Shown here in pieces: positions 8,881 through 17,403 of a stretch of DNA of 64,000 bases (the first letter of the stretch is position 1; the number at the start of each line of letters is the position of its first letter). Source of the DNA: CAYJFQ01 sp964369955 (GTDB lineage: Bacteria; Bacillota_I; Bacilli_A; Erysipelotrichales; Erysipelotrichaceae); contig CAYJFQ010000005.1 of assembly GCA_964369955.1 (NCBI GenBank), positions 1-64,000 on the forward strand, given 5' to 3'. The position numbers and the translations under genes are program-made. The notes beneath the pieces were generated by a model, which worked only from the letters and a program-made list of their open reading frames with translations, ran no database searches and had not been told where the DNA came from.

Positions 8881-10015
8881 TGGAATAGTAGTGTGTAATG
8901 GTGATTTAACTATTGAAGGTGGTTATATTTATTTTGATGAAAATGGAATCATTGAACTTGGTGAAGGTGATGGTTATCTTAAACATGTTGATCCAGATGT
9001 TGAACTAGTTGATGGTAAAAGGCAATGGATTACACCTGGGATGATCGACATTCATAACCATGGAGCACTAGGAATAGATTTTGTTAGTGCAAATAACCAA
9101 GAGATTAACTTAGTGGCTAAAGCTTTAATTAAAGAGGGTGTAACAGGATTTCTTGCAAGTACTGCACCTGATACCGTGGAAAAGATGGCAGAAATGGCTC
9201 AAAGGTTAGGTAGTTATGTTCATACTGATGGTGCCGTTTGTTTAGGCATTCATATGGAAGGTCCTTACATGTCTGAGAAACATCGCGCATTAATGTTACC
9301 TGAATACTTAAGGGATGCCAGTATTGAAGAATATAATAATTGGCAAAAGCTATCGAACAATTTTGTTAAAAGTATTACACTAGCTCCTGAAAGACCTGGC
9401 AGTATTAAGTACATTAAAGAAGTTGGCGATGATGTTGCTATTATGATTGGGCACACTAGTTGTACCGCTCAAGATGTTATAAAAGCACATAAAGCTGGTG
9501 CGCGTGGTTTTACTCATTTTTATAACGCAATGAGTCAACATGGTCATCGTGCTCCTGGAGCAGTTACTGGCGGGTTTATGGTTGATGATTTATATTGCGA
9601 GTTAGTAGCTGATGGAGTCCATGTTGATAAAGATGTAGTATCTATGACTTTGAAGAATATGACTGCAAAGCGCATCATCTTGATTTCAGATGCAATGCCA
9701 GGTAAATGGATGGAAGATGGAAAGTTCTTCTTCTGCAACTCTTGGGTTATCAAGGAAAACGGGATGGCTCATCTTGAAGGAGAAACAAGAATTGCAGGAT
9801 CGGTTATGCCTTTGAATAAGATAGCTAATAATGTTTATAAATGGTGTCAGTGTTCAATTAATGAAATTGTGCAAATGGTTAGTGTAAATCCGGCTAAACT
9901 TTTAAAAGAAAATAAAATTGGACAATTAAAGAGGGGTTATGATGCAGATGTGGTTATTTATGACAATGAATTTAATCCACTTAAAGTATATGTAAAAGGA
10001 ATTGAAATGAAATAA
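8861..10015 (+). CDS. nagA: N-acetylglucosamine-6-phosphate deacetylase
   Basis: The 384-residue protein is a full-length NagA amidohydrolase that removes acetate from GlcNAc-6-P to give GlcN-6-P. Visible motifs are TPGMIDIHNHG, HMEGPY (metal Glu), IGHTSCTAQD (metal His), FTHFYNAMS (metal His) and LISDAM (catalytic Asp). FTHFYN replaces the commoner THLFN, which is conservative. It is the last gene of the operon and ends before a strong bidirectional terminator. The only deacetylase of known type in the window, it would feed either NagB (24342 or 34973). Confidence 0.93.
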   Translation: MKTIIHNGIVVCNGDLTIEGGYIYFDENGIIELGEGDGYLKHVDPDVELVDGKRQWITPGMIDIHNHGALGIDFVSANNQEINLVAKALIKEGVTGFLASTAPDTVEKMAEMAQRLGSYVHTDGAVCLGIHMEGPYMSEKHRALMLPEYLRDASIEEYNNWQKLSNNFVKSITLAPERPGSIKYIKEVGDDVAIMIGHTSCTAQDVIKAHKAGARGFTHFYNAMSQHGHRAPGAVTGGFMVDDLYCELVADGVHVDKDVVSMTLKNMTAKRIILISDAMPGKWMEDGKFFFCNSWVIKENGMAHLEGETRIAGSVMPLNKIANNVYKWCQCSINEIVQMVSVNPAKLLKENKIGQLKRGYDADVVIYDNEFNPLKVYVKGIEMK

Positions 10016-10029
10016 TTTGATATATTAAT

Positions 10030-10069
10030 AAAAAAATACTAGCTAATTTCAGCTAGTATTTTTTTTAGG
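10030..10069. terminator. Bidirectional terminator between nagA and the UPF0303 gene
   Basis: A long A-run, a stem ATACTAGCT/AGCTAGTAT and a T-run make a symmetric terminator serving both converging units. It overlaps the 3' end of the reverse-strand UPF0303 gene. Confidence 0.9.
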
Positions 10070-10500
10070 GCATCAGTAATTAGTTCGTGATCTTCATTGT
10101 CTTTAGAAAAACCGCTGACAGAGATAGCTCCAATTTGTCCAAAATTCTTTAAATTAATTGGAAAGCCACCACCAACAGCTGCATATTCTCCAGTAGTTAA
10201 ACCATATTTATTAACTAGTTCTTGAGGATCTTTATTTAGTTTGAAAGAAACCCAATAACTACTATGTCCAAAGTAATAAACAGTATTTCTTTTCTTTTTA
10301 ATCCAACTATGATTATATATTTGAGCATCTTTATGTGTATAATGATAAACTAATTTACTGCCAATTGTAATTTCTATCATTAAGGGATAATTATTATCAA
10401 TCGCTTGTTGTGCTAACATGCTACCTAATTTGAAGGCAGTTTCATTGTCAAAGTGTTCAAATTGTAATTCTTGTTCTTCTTTAATCAAAATATCTAACAT
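10039..10500 (-). CDS. UPF0303 / heme-degrading-domain family protein (HbpS/GlcG-like)
   Basis: The 153-residue protein resembles the UPF0303 and HbpS/GlcG-like fold family: an N-terminal EEQELQFEHFDNETAFKLG helix region and the C-terminal glycine-rich block TTGEYAAVGGGFPINL...GAISVSG. Members are annotated as heme-degrading-domain proteins, but most have no tested function. Its ATG overlaps the TAA of the preceding gene by one base (TAATG), so translation is coupled. It is the last of three co-transcribed reverse-strand genes. Confidence 0.78.
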   Translation of the reverse strand: MLDILIKEEQELQFEHFDNETAFKLGSMLAQQAIDNNYPLMIEITIGSKLVYHYTHKDAQIYNHSWIKKKRNTVYYFGHSSYWVSFKLNKDPQELVNKYGLTTGEYAAVGGGFPINLKNFGQIGAISVSGFSKDNEDHELITDALKKILAEIS

Positions 10501-11447
10501 TATTTAGTACCTGCAAATTTCACTAACATTTCAACAACTGCAGTAACAGTTGGGATATCTGCAAATGTATCTTTGCTTGTGTTAACATTTTTTACGTAAG
10601 AATTTCCATCATTATTAATATGTCCATTTGTAATAATGATTGCTCTATTGAAGTAGAATGAAGGAGTATAAATAAGATTACCGTTATCCACCTCTTTAAT
10701 TCTAATATCTTGAGTTCCGGTGAATGCCTTTTTTAGTTTTTCACTCTCTTTAGTTAAATTTTCCTTATGTGCAATAGTGAAAGTTTCGCCATTTCCAATG
10801 CAATCTAAGTAGATAAATAATTTCTTATCCATAGTAGTTGGCAGAGCTCTTTTGATTAGCTGAGCACCCTTATTATCACTACACCCTTTATCTATCAAGA
10901 TAAAGGCAACTTTTTTATTATCCTTAACACGTTTTGCAGTCTCTAAGATCGCCATAATACTAGCGGTGTTACGATTGATGTTATACTTATTAATCAATCC
11001 TTTTGAGATAACAGTAGATAACAAGAAAGCAACAAGGATGGAAACAAAGATCAAGACTGGTCTAAAGTCACCACCTAAAGTTTCATTACTAATAATAATA
11101 TACATTAAGACAAGAGCTACAATCATTGATAAGAAACTTGGCAATAAAGTCGCAAGCCAATAACTTTTAAATGTTTTTTCTCCATTTAATGGATAGTAAT
11201 GGTAGTTAGGCCAAAGCACTTTATTTGGAGTATCAAAGTTGGCACAAATAATTGTGTCCGCTTTTCCGATGTCTCCAATAAAGTAATCAACTGTACGTGA
11301 GTTACCCTTTTTCTCATCGTTGGCAAATTTTGTTTGGTAGCCAATCTTTTCAAATTCTTTAGTAATAGCTATTAGGAATTTTTGTTTTTGTTTAAGGGTA
11401 TTTCTTTTCCCGAAGAATATCCCGTATCTGACTAATAGTTCTTCCAT
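10500..11447 (-). CDS. Membrane protein with a degenerate M28-peptidase-like domain
   Basis: The 315-residue protein has two transmembrane helices (about 96-118 and 128-150) inserted in what looks like an M28 aminopeptidase fold. The segment TIICANFDTP (65-74) sits where M28 enzymes have AHxDS, and NRNTASIMAILETAKRV (158-174) sits where they have DNASG...LLE.AR. In both, zinc ligands appear lost (His to N70, Asp to N158), and the EE motif region reads DKGCSD. I infer a catalytically dead, membrane-anchored pseudo-peptidase; the family assignment is tentative. AGGAGGAAATC precedes the start. Confidence 0.55.
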   Translation of the reverse strand: MEELLVRYGIFFGKRNTLKQKQKFLIAITKEFEKIGYQTKFANDEKKGNSRTVDYFIGDIGKADTIICANFDTPNKVLWPNYHYYPLNGEKTFKSYWLATLLPSFLSMIVALVLMYIIISNETLGGDFRPVLIFVSILVAFLLSTVISKGLINKYNINRNTASIMAILETAKRVKDNKKVAFILIDKGCSDNKGAQLIKRALPTTMDKKLFIYLDCIGNGETFTIAHKENLTKESEKLKKAFTGTQDIRIKEVDNGNLIYTPSFYFNRAIIITNGHINNDGNSYVKNVNTSKDTFADIPTVTAVVEMLVKFAGTK

Positions 11448-11456
11448 GATTTCCTC

Positions 11457-12377
11457 CTATAAATAAATAAATAAGAATACTGCAATGACAACTAGATAAC
11501 TTAGAATTGCCCCTATCTTACTAACATATCCAACAGTGTCATTAATTAATGCGTTTCTTTTTCTAACCATTTTCGTTCTTAAAGTAATGCTTGTCGCAAT
11601 GTTGCCAAAGCCTACAAATAACATAATCGCATAGATCGGTGATGATAGGTTCGATAAGTCAAAGGCTGGATTACCAAGTGCTTGTAAACTAAATCCTAGA
11701 ATGACAGGAATTATTAAACTAAGAACTAAACTAATAATAAACCCGAATGAATTAAAGCTACTTTTTTGATCATTGTTAGGCATGATTGCTTTTATAGCGC
11801 CACTAGGTTTAATGCCGGTACTTTTTTCAATTGTATGAAATAGAAGTTCATACTGTTCTGGTGTAAATAAGTAATCATCAATAATGTACTGTTGATTGTT
11901 GAAGACAAAGGCTAGAGGGCTGCCAATATTGATTGCGCCTAATGGAACTTTTAAGTCTCCTTCTTTTACTTTTAAAACATCATATGTTATTTCAGAATCT
12001 TGTTCAGCTGCTTTTTTTCGATCTGCTTTTTCATACCCTAGAATAAATACTCCGGTGAACACCCCATAAAATTTTAAATCACTTAATTTAAATTCATCTT
12101 CATAAAATGATGGAATTTTTAGTAAAGAACTATCTTCCGTATCCAATTTAAAGATAATACGATCTCCTTTTACTTCGATACTTTTACCATAATTTTTCAT
12201 AAATACTAGTATTAATGGATAAACTAGAATTATCGGTATGAATAAAAATAAATTATCAATGTCTCTATGAACTACCAAATAATAACTCGGAGTTGCTATA
12301 CAAACAATGATAAAAAATAATAATAGTGTTAATAAACTGAGATTAATCCACCCAAATGGACGTATTTTTGTTTTCAT
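11457..12377 (-). CDS. Uncharacterised membrane protein
   Basis: I do not recognise this 306-residue protein. It has two N-terminal hydrophobic helices (about 13-33 and 42-60), a soluble middle domain (about 65-200) with many charged residues, and three C-terminal helices (about 211-235, 245-262, 285-305). It starts the reverse-strand unit with the M28-like and UPF0303 genes (9-nt gap, then a 1-nt overlap). AAGGGGAA precedes the ATG. Co-conservation with the degenerate M28 protein would suggest a complex. Confidence 0.6.
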   Translation of the reverse strand: MKTKIRPFGWINLSLLTLLLFFIIVCIATPSYYLVVHRDIDNLFLFIPIILVYPLILVFMKNYGKSIEVKGDRIIFKLDTEDSSLLKIPSFYEDEFKLSDLKFYGVFTGVFILGYEKADRKKAAEQDSEITYDVLKVKEGDLKVPLGAINIGSPLAFVFNNQQYIIDDYLFTPEQYELLFHTIEKSTGIKPSGAIKAIMPNNDQKSSFNSFGFIISLVLSLIIPVILGFSLQALGNPAFDLSNLSSPIYAIMLFVGFGNIATSITLRTKMVRKRNALINDTVGYVSKIGAILSYLVVIAVFLFIYL

Positions 12378-12458
12378 AATTTTTCCCCTTGTTTTACGTA
12401 ATTATTATTATATCATAAGGAAATTATTTTTCGGTTATTTTTTTAATCTGTCAAATAT

Positions 12459-12487
12459 TTGAAATTAGATTTCTTGTATGCTATGCT
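12459..12487 (+). promoter_or_regulatory. Promoter of the 175-residue membrane protein gene
   Basis: TTGAAA (12459-12464), a 17-nt spacer and TATGCT (12482-12487) with an upstream TGC extended -10 element form a good sigma-A promoter. Confidence 0.65.
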
Positions 12488-12511
12488 TTTTACAAATGTG
12501 GGGTAAATATT

Positions 12512-13039
12512 ATGTCGTATAATCGTGAAAAAAATAACTTAAGAGCAATGGGGATTTACAAAAATAAAAAAGGGCAAAACATTTATTATAATCGTCGAAA
12601 TAAAAAAGGGTACATTGTAATGCAAGATGATTTCAAAAAGTTTAGACTTATTTCTAATAGGCTTCCAGCTGGAATAATGGTAGGAACTTTACTTTATGCA
12701 TTTGCAGGTGTTGATCTAATTTGGTCTGTAACTATTGGTACAGCATTTTTCTTGGGTTGTGAGTACTATTTTAGAAATATAATGTTAGCTAACATGAATG
12801 TCGTTAAAAAAGTTGATGATTTAGATTTTGTAGATATGAATGAAATGCGAAAGAACCAACCAACTAAGAATATTATTATTAAATTTATTGCGTATATCGG
12901 AGCTGCTATTGGTTTGGTAGTTTTGACTTTTATAAGTGATTATTCAGAACTGAATAAGATTCTACTTTATTTAGTTGCTGCATACGCAGGCTATTTAGGC
13001 ATCTTAAACGGGATTGCGTTATTGCCTAAAAAGAAGTAA
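12512..13039 (+). CDS. Uncharacterised small membrane protein
   Basis: This 175-residue protein is basic at its N-terminus (KNKKGQNIYYNRRNKKG) and has four predicted hydrophobic helices arranged as two hairpins (about 50-66, 68-88, 125-143, 148-168). No motif points to a known transporter or enzyme. A TGGGG ribosome site precedes ATG 12512. It is transcribed alone from the promoter at 12459-12487 and is not in the flanking sugar operon, which has its own promoter. Confidence 0.6.
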   Translation: MSYNREKNNLRAMGIYKNKKGQNIYYNRRNKKGYIVMQDDFKKFRLISNRLPAGIMVGTLLYAFAGVDLIWSVTIGTAFFLGCEYYFRNIMLANMNVVKKVDDLDFVDMNEMRKNQPTKNIIIKFIAYIGAAIGLVVLTFISDYSELNKILLYLVAAYAGYLGILNGIALLPKKK

Positions 13040-13040
13040 A

Positions 13041-13052
13041 TTATCTATACAA
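13041..13052 (+). promoter_or_regulatory. Possible weak NagR-like operator upstream of the PTS operon
   Basis: TTATCTATACAA matches the perfect dyad at 17997-18008 at 10 of 12 positions and keeps the right half TATACAA. It lies about 55 nt before the -35 of the hydrolase-NanE-PTS promoter, so it is a weak candidate. Confidence 0.3.
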
Positions 13053-13105
13053 TTTATCTTTTGAATATAAAATTACTTAAATATGTGAAATTTGTGTGAA
13101 ATGTC

Positions 13106-13134
13106 TTTACATTTAAAAAAATAGTATCTATAAT
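13106..13134 (+). promoter_or_regulatory. Promoter of the hydrolase-nanE-PTS operon
   Basis: TTTACA (13106-13111), a 17-nt spacer and a consensus TATAAT (13129-13134) form a strong sigma-A promoter, with transcription expected near 13141. Confidence 0.8.
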
Positions 13135-13177
13135 AATTCTTAGTTAAGGTAATTCAAATATAGTGAAAGAGGTTATG

Positions 13178-14455
13178 ATGCAAAAACTAGGTTTTGCTAG
13201 CACAATTATCAATCCATCATTGAAAGCGCTTTTAGTGGGCTATGCTCCGTTAAGAGAATACTTAGAACTACATAGTAATTTATTAATGAGGGTTGTTGTT
13301 GTAAATGATGGTAGTGCTGATACAGTGTTTATCACAATGGATACTGTTGCAATTGATGCTTATCTATTTAAGAGATTTGTTAAAGCTCTTAGTAAGCACT
13401 CAATAAAGGATGATCGAATCTTTGCAAGTGCATCTCATACTCATTCAGCTCAAGCAGGGATGGTTAATACAAGAGATGGCATCTTTAAAGGCTTAACTGG
13501 AATTTTTGGAGAATATGATGAAGTTGTTGTTGAAAGAATTACTGAGACATTAATTGAATTATTTCTAGAAGCGAAAGCGAATCAAGAGGAATTACTAGGT
13601 CTTAGAATTGCAGATGGAGATTTATCAGGAGTTGGTGCTGAAAGGCATGATGCTAGTTTGCCTGGTGATCAGAGATTTGTCTGTTGGGAGTTTGAAACGA
13701 CAAGTCATAAGAAAGTGCTATTTTATAACTTTGCTTGTCATCCGACAGTTTTAAATGGAAGTAGCAATTACTTAAGCGCTGATTTTCCTGGGGATGTAGC
13801 TGAATTATTGAAAGACAAGTATCAATCTGTGTGTTTTGTAAATGGGAGCTGTGGTGATATTAGTACAAGGTTTACTCGAACTAGTGCTGATGTTAAACAG
13901 GTTAGAGAATTTGCAAAAGTGATAGTAGATAAAATTGAGGAATTATTATTAAGTGCTGAATTAGTTGAACTTGAAGAGTTAAAAACCTTCAGCAAATCTT
14001 ATTTCCTTAAAACAAAAGTGTTTGATAGTTTAGAAGTAGCGCAAGAGAAATTGGAAAAGGCACAAGAAAAATCTTTAAGGGCAGTTGATTTACCGCTTAG
14101 TGAAAGAAGAATTGTTGAATCTTTCTTTGAGGGGGCAAGAACTAACCTAACTTTTGTTAAGAATTTCCAAGGTATTGATGAAGTAGAGTTAAAAATTACT
14201 TTCCTAAAAATCAATGATTATGGATTTGTGACAATGCCTGCCGAACTGTTTAGTAGTTTGAGTAACCAGTTAAGAGAAGAGTTGAAGTTAAATTTCTTGG
14301 GCTATACCAATGGTTATTGTTTATATATAACAGATAAAGAAGCTTATGAAAAAGGATTTTATGAAGCCTTGAGTTCGATTTATGAAAAAGGACAAGGTGA
14401 AAAGTTGATGAGTGAAATATCTGCTGATTATCAAAAGTTCAACAAGGAGAGATAG
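13178..14455 (+). CDS. Neutral-ceramidase-family zinc amidohydrolase, cytosolic, amino-sugar operon
   Basis: The 425-residue protein shows the neutral/alkaline ceramidase fold signature in order: SHTHS with H87 and H89, NFACHPTVLNG with H188, MPAE with E356, and YTNGYCLY with Y380 or Y383. These correspond to the zinc ligands of bacterial neutral ceramidase. There is no signal peptide or anchor, and the protein lacks the C-terminal Ig-like domain of true ceramidases. I chose ATG 13178, 5 nt after AAAGAGG, over an upstream GTG. It is followed 4 nt later by nanE and then a mannose-class PTS. I infer an amide hydrolase acting on an imported N-acylated amino-sugar phosphate, not on ceramide. Confidence 0.75.
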   Translation: MQKLGFASTIINPSLKALLVGYAPLREYLELHSNLLMRVVVVNDGSADTVFITMDTVAIDAYLFKRFVKALSKHSIKDDRIFASASHTHSAQAGMVNTRDGIFKGLTGIFGEYDEVVVERITETLIELFLEAKANQEELLGLRIADGDLSGVGAERHDASLPGDQRFVCWEFETTSHKKVLFYNFACHPTVLNGSSNYLSADFPGDVAELLKDKYQSVCFVNGSCGDISTRFTRTSADVKQVREFAKVIVDKIEELLLSAELVELEELKTFSKSYFLKTKVFDSLEVAQEKLEKAQEKSLRAVDLPLSERRIVESFFEGARTNLTFVKNFQGIDEVELKITFLKINDYGFVTMPAELFSSLSNQLREELKLNFLGYTNGYCLYITDKEAYEKGFYEALSSIYEKGQGEKLMSEISADYQKFNKER

Positions 14456-14459
14456 AGTT

Positions 14460-15173
14460 ATGAATAAGAAACAAACATTAAGTAAAATGCAGAACCAAGT
14501 GTTAGTGTCATGTCAAGCATATGATCCTAATCCACATGCGACTGTTGAAGATATGGTTAAGATGGCTGTTGCTGGAAAAATGGGTGGATGTGCAGGCTTT
14601 AGAGCGAATCATCCAGACTATGTAAAGGCTATCCGTGATGCTGTTGGTAGTGAACCTGTGATTATTGGGATTTGGAAGATTATGGAACCAGGGAGCGATG
14701 TTTACATTACAACGACATTAGAGGCAGTTGATGCGTTAGTTGAAGCTGGTAGCGATGTGGTTGCGATCGATTGTACTGATCGTGTGAATGCTTATGGTTA
14801 TAAGGGTTATGATTTAGTTAGTAAAATTGCAGAAAAATATCCAGAGTTAGTTATTATGGCAGACTGTTCGACTTTTGAAGAGGCTAAAATGGCTAAAGAG
14901 GCTGGTGTTGACATCGTTTCTTCAACATTATCTGGATATACTGAATATACGTCTTACAAATACAACAACGATGTTGATTTAGAGCTATTAAGTCAAATGA
15001 AAACTATTGATGATGTGTTTGTTCTTGCTGAAGGAAAATTGTGGACTAGAGATGATGCAGTTGCAGCTTTTGAAGCTGGTGCAGATTGTTTAGTTATTGG
15101 GACGGCTATTACTAGTCCTTGGAAAATTACTGAGAGATTTGTTAACGCTAAAAACAAATATTTTGGTAACTAA
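14460..15173 (+). CDS. nanE: N-acetylmannosamine-6-phosphate 2-epimerase
   Basis: The 237-residue TIM barrel matches NanE: GGCAGFRANHPDYVKAI, PVIIGIWKI, SDVYITTTLEAVDALVEAGSDVVAIDCTDR, MADCSTFEEA and TLSGYT. It epimerises ManNAc-6-P to GlcNAc-6-P in the cytoplasm. The start at 14460 follows AAGGAGA by 9 nt and gives the expected N-terminus; a longer reading frame upstream overlaps the hydrolase and lacks a ribosome site. It stands between the ceramidase-family hydrolase and the PTS genes. No sialic acid lyase or ManNAc kinase is present, so ManNAc-6-P would come directly from PTS uptake. Confidence 0.9.
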   Translation: MNKKQTLSKMQNQVLVSCQAYDPNPHATVEDMVKMAVAGKMGGCAGFRANHPDYVKAIRDAVGSEPVIIGIWKIMEPGSDVYITTTLEAVDALVEAGSDVVAIDCTDRVNAYGYKGYDLVSKIAEKYPELVIMADCSTFEEAKMAKEAGVDIVSSTLSGYTEYTSYKYNNDVDLELLSQMKTIDDVFVLAEGKLWTRDDAVAAFEAGADCLVIGTAITSPWKITERFVNAKNKYFGN

Positions 15174-15247
15174 TTTAGTTGATTATACAGAAATGTATTC
15201 TCATAACTCATTAATTTTTTAATTTATAGAAAAGGAGGAAAAATTAT

Positions 15248-16027
15248 ATGGGTAATATCGGTTTAGCCTTACTTGTAGGTGTTGTTGCTGGTATCATTGA
15301 GTGGGATATCTATGGTGGATTCCATACTCAAATCAACCGTCCACTTGGAGCTGGGTTCATTATGGGTCTTGTTCTTGGTGATGTACAAACTGGGCTTTAT
15401 GTAGGGGCATCTTTAGAATTTGTTTACTTAGGGTCAATTTCTGTTGGTGCTGCTATTCCACCTGATGCAGCTGCGGCTACATCAATCGCTACGGCTTTAT
15501 GTATCATTTCTGGTATGGATAAAGACTTAGCAGTGTCATTAGCAATTCCTGTTGCTTCTTTGGCGCAAATGCTTCAAATGTTTATTTGGACAATCAACAC
15601 TTCATTAATGCATGCTGCTGATAAAAAAGCTGCTGTAGGTGATGTTGATGGTGCATGTGGTTATCATTATGTTGGTATGGTATTCTTCTTCTTACAAGGT
15701 TTCATTCCAGCTTTCTTAGCAGTATTATTAGGTGCACCATATGTTGCTGACATTGTGGCTGCTATGCCTGCTTGGGTTACTAACTGGTTAACATTAGCTG
15801 GTGGTATGCTACCTGCAGTAGGGTTTGCAATGCTATTCATCTTAATGAACAAACCAAAATTAACTGCATTCTTCATCATCGGTTATACTATAGCTGCTGC
15901 ATTTGGAGGATCATTAATTTCAACTGGACTATTAGGACTATCTTTCGCTTTACTATATGTTGGAGCAATGGACAACAAAGCTGGTGGCGAAAAAAGAACT
16001 AGAAGAATGTCTAGAGACGATGCTTAA
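15248..16027 (+). CDS. Mannose/sorbose-class PTS permease subunit IIC
   Basis: The 259-residue membrane protein matches the EIIC-man family: GxxAGIIEWD near the start, LGAGFIMGLVLGDVQTGLYVGASLEFVYLG and GAAIPPDAAAATSIATAL are family signatures. It forms the substrate-translocating channel together with IID. GGAGG precedes the ATG. A 74-nt gap separates it from nanE, with only a small 5-bp hairpin and no terminator. The C-terminus is basic (KRTRRMSR). Confidence 0.93.
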   Translation: MGNIGLALLVGVVAGIIEWDIYGGFHTQINRPLGAGFIMGLVLGDVQTGLYVGASLEFVYLGSISVGAAIPPDAAAATSIATALCIISGMDKDLAVSLAIPVASLAQMLQMFIWTINTSLMHAADKKAAVGDVDGACGYHYVGMVFFFLQGFIPAFLAVLLGAPYVADIVAAMPAWVTNWLTLAGGMLPAVGFAMLFILMNKPKLTAFFIIGYTIAAAFGGSLISTGLLGLSFALLYVGAMDNKAGGEKRTRRMSRDDA

Positions 16028-16041
16028 GGGAGGAACAGAAA

Positions 16042-16878
16042 ATGGCAAAAGTTACAATTAACAAATCAGATATCAATTCTGTATATTGGCGTTCATTCTA
16101 TGATATGGCATCAATTAACTATGAGCGTTTCCAATCATTAGGTTATTTATTCTCACTTCAAAAAGTGTTGAAAAAATTATATGGTGATGATAAAGAAAAA
16201 ATGACAAGAGCTTGTCAACGTCACTTGGAAATGTTTAATACAATGCCTTTATTCATTCCAATGATTCTTGGTACTACACTTGCAATCGAAGAACAAGTTG
16301 CAAATGCTGAACCAGGAGTAGATACTTCAGAATTAGAAGAATCAGTAAATAATATTAAAATCGGTTTAATGGGTCCATTTGCAGGTATCGGGGATTCATT
16401 AGGTTGGGCGACAATTCGTCCTATCTTAGCATCTATCGGTGCTGCTATGGCTTTAGAAGGATCAATTATCGGTCCTATCTTCTTCCTGGTTACTTGGAAT
16501 ATTTTCAACTTTGGTTTCCGTTATGTAACATTAAAAATTGGTTACGAACAAGGAACTAATATCCTTTCAGACATGAAAACGACTAACATCGTTGACAAAA
16601 TTTCTACTGGAGCTTCAGTAATGGGTCTTACAGTATTAGGTGTTCTAGTTGCATCTTGGGTTAACTTTAAAACTAAATTAGAAGTTGTCGTTGATTCACC
16701 AGATGGACCAGTTATCACTAATATCCAAGCGGTTTTGGATGGATTAATTCCAGGATTATTAGGATTAGGTTTAACTATGTTATTAGTATGGTTAATGAAG
16801 AAAAAATTCACTACAATTAAATTAATTGGGTTAATCTTCTTAGCTGCATTAGTATTAAGCTATTTCAATATTGCTTAA
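16042..16878 (+). CDS. Mannose/sorbose-class PTS permease subunit IID
   Basis: The 278-residue protein matches the EIID-man family: SVYWRSFYDMASINYERFQSLGYLFSL at the N-terminus, NTMPLFIPMILGTTLAIEE, and IKIGLMGPFAGIGDSLGWATIRPILASIGA. It partners IIC in the membrane. It lies 14 nt after IIC with AGGGAGG as the ribosome site. A stable hairpin separates it from IIA, an arrangement that can keep membrane and soluble subunits at different levels. Confidence 0.93.
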   Translation: MAKVTINKSDINSVYWRSFYDMASINYERFQSLGYLFSLQKVLKKLYGDDKEKMTRACQRHLEMFNTMPLFIPMILGTTLAIEEQVANAEPGVDTSELEESVNNIKIGLMGPFAGIGDSLGWATIRPILASIGAAMALEGSIIGPIFFLVTWNIFNFGFRYVTLKIGYEQGTNILSDMKTTNIVDKISTGASVMGLTVLGVLVASWVNFKTKLEVVVDSPDGPVITNIQAVLDGLIPGLLGLGLTMLLVWLMKKKFTTIKLIGLIFLAALVLSYFNIA

Positions 16879-16899
16879 TTTTTAATTAAATTAGTTTAA

Positions 16900-16934
16900 T
16901 TAGGGATTTGCTTGCAAATCCCTAATTATTTATT
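16900..16934 (+). terminator. Hairpin between PTS IID and IIA, possible attenuator
   Basis: An 11-bp perfect stem TTAGGGATTTG/CAAATCCCTAA with a 4-nt loop is followed by TTATTTATTT rather than a clean T run. It could be a leaky terminator or an mRNA stabiliser for the upstream IIC-IID part. Confidence 0.6.
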
Positions 16935-16940
16935 TAAACT

Positions 16941-16946
16941 TATAAT
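16941..16946 (+). promoter_or_regulatory. Possible -10 box for an internal IIA-IIB promoter
   Basis: A consensus TATAAT lies 28 nt before the IIA start, downstream of the IID-IIA hairpin. No good -35 is seen, so a secondary promoter is only possible. Confidence 0.35.
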
Positions 16947-16974
16947 GTATTTATTAGGTTGAAAGAGGTAAAAA

Positions 16975-17367
16975 ATGTCAACAAAAGTTATATTAGTAGG
17001 TCATGGTAAATTAGGATTAGCTTTATTAGAATCAGTAGGAATGATTGGTGGTCCTCAAGATCCTAATGAGGTTGTAGGTGTTGAGTTTTTAGAAGATGAT
17101 AGTCGTGAAACACTGCAAGAAAGATTAGAAAAAGAAGTAATTAGACTAGATAGTGAAAATAACCATCTTGTTATTTGTTGTGATCTTAAAGGTGGAACTC
17201 CATTTAATGCAAGTTATTTGTTAGCTAAAAAATATAAAATCAGCATTATTTGCGGTATGAACTTACCAATGTTATTAGAGTTCTTATTAATGAAAGATTC
17301 ATTCGAAACAAAAGAGATGTTAGTAGATATGGTTGAAATGACTAAGGATAGTTTATCAGTCGTTTAA
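16975..17367 (+). CDS. Mannose-class PTS phosphocarrier subunit IIA
   Basis: The 130-residue cytoplasmic protein has the EIIA-man start STKVILVGHGKLGLALLES, with H10 as the HPr-phosphorylated histidine, and the conserved block CCDLKGGTPFN. It accepts phosphate from HPr and passes it to IIB. GAAAGAGG precedes the ATG. It pairs with the IIB gene 36 nt downstream. Confidence 0.92.
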   Translation: MSTKVILVGHGKLGLALLESVGMIGGPQDPNEVVGVEFLEDDSRETLQERLEKEVIRLDSENNHLVICCDLKGGTPFNASYLLAKKYKISIICGMNLPMLLEFLLMKDSFETKEMLVDMVEMTKDSLSVV

Positions 17368-17403
17368 TAAACAAAATAATAATTTAGGAAAGGAAAAATT
17401 AAA

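Noticed and set aside
13178..14455. Calling the hydrolases true secreted ceramidases
   Set aside because: No signal peptide, no C-terminal Ig-like domain, and neighbours are sugar-phosphate genes.
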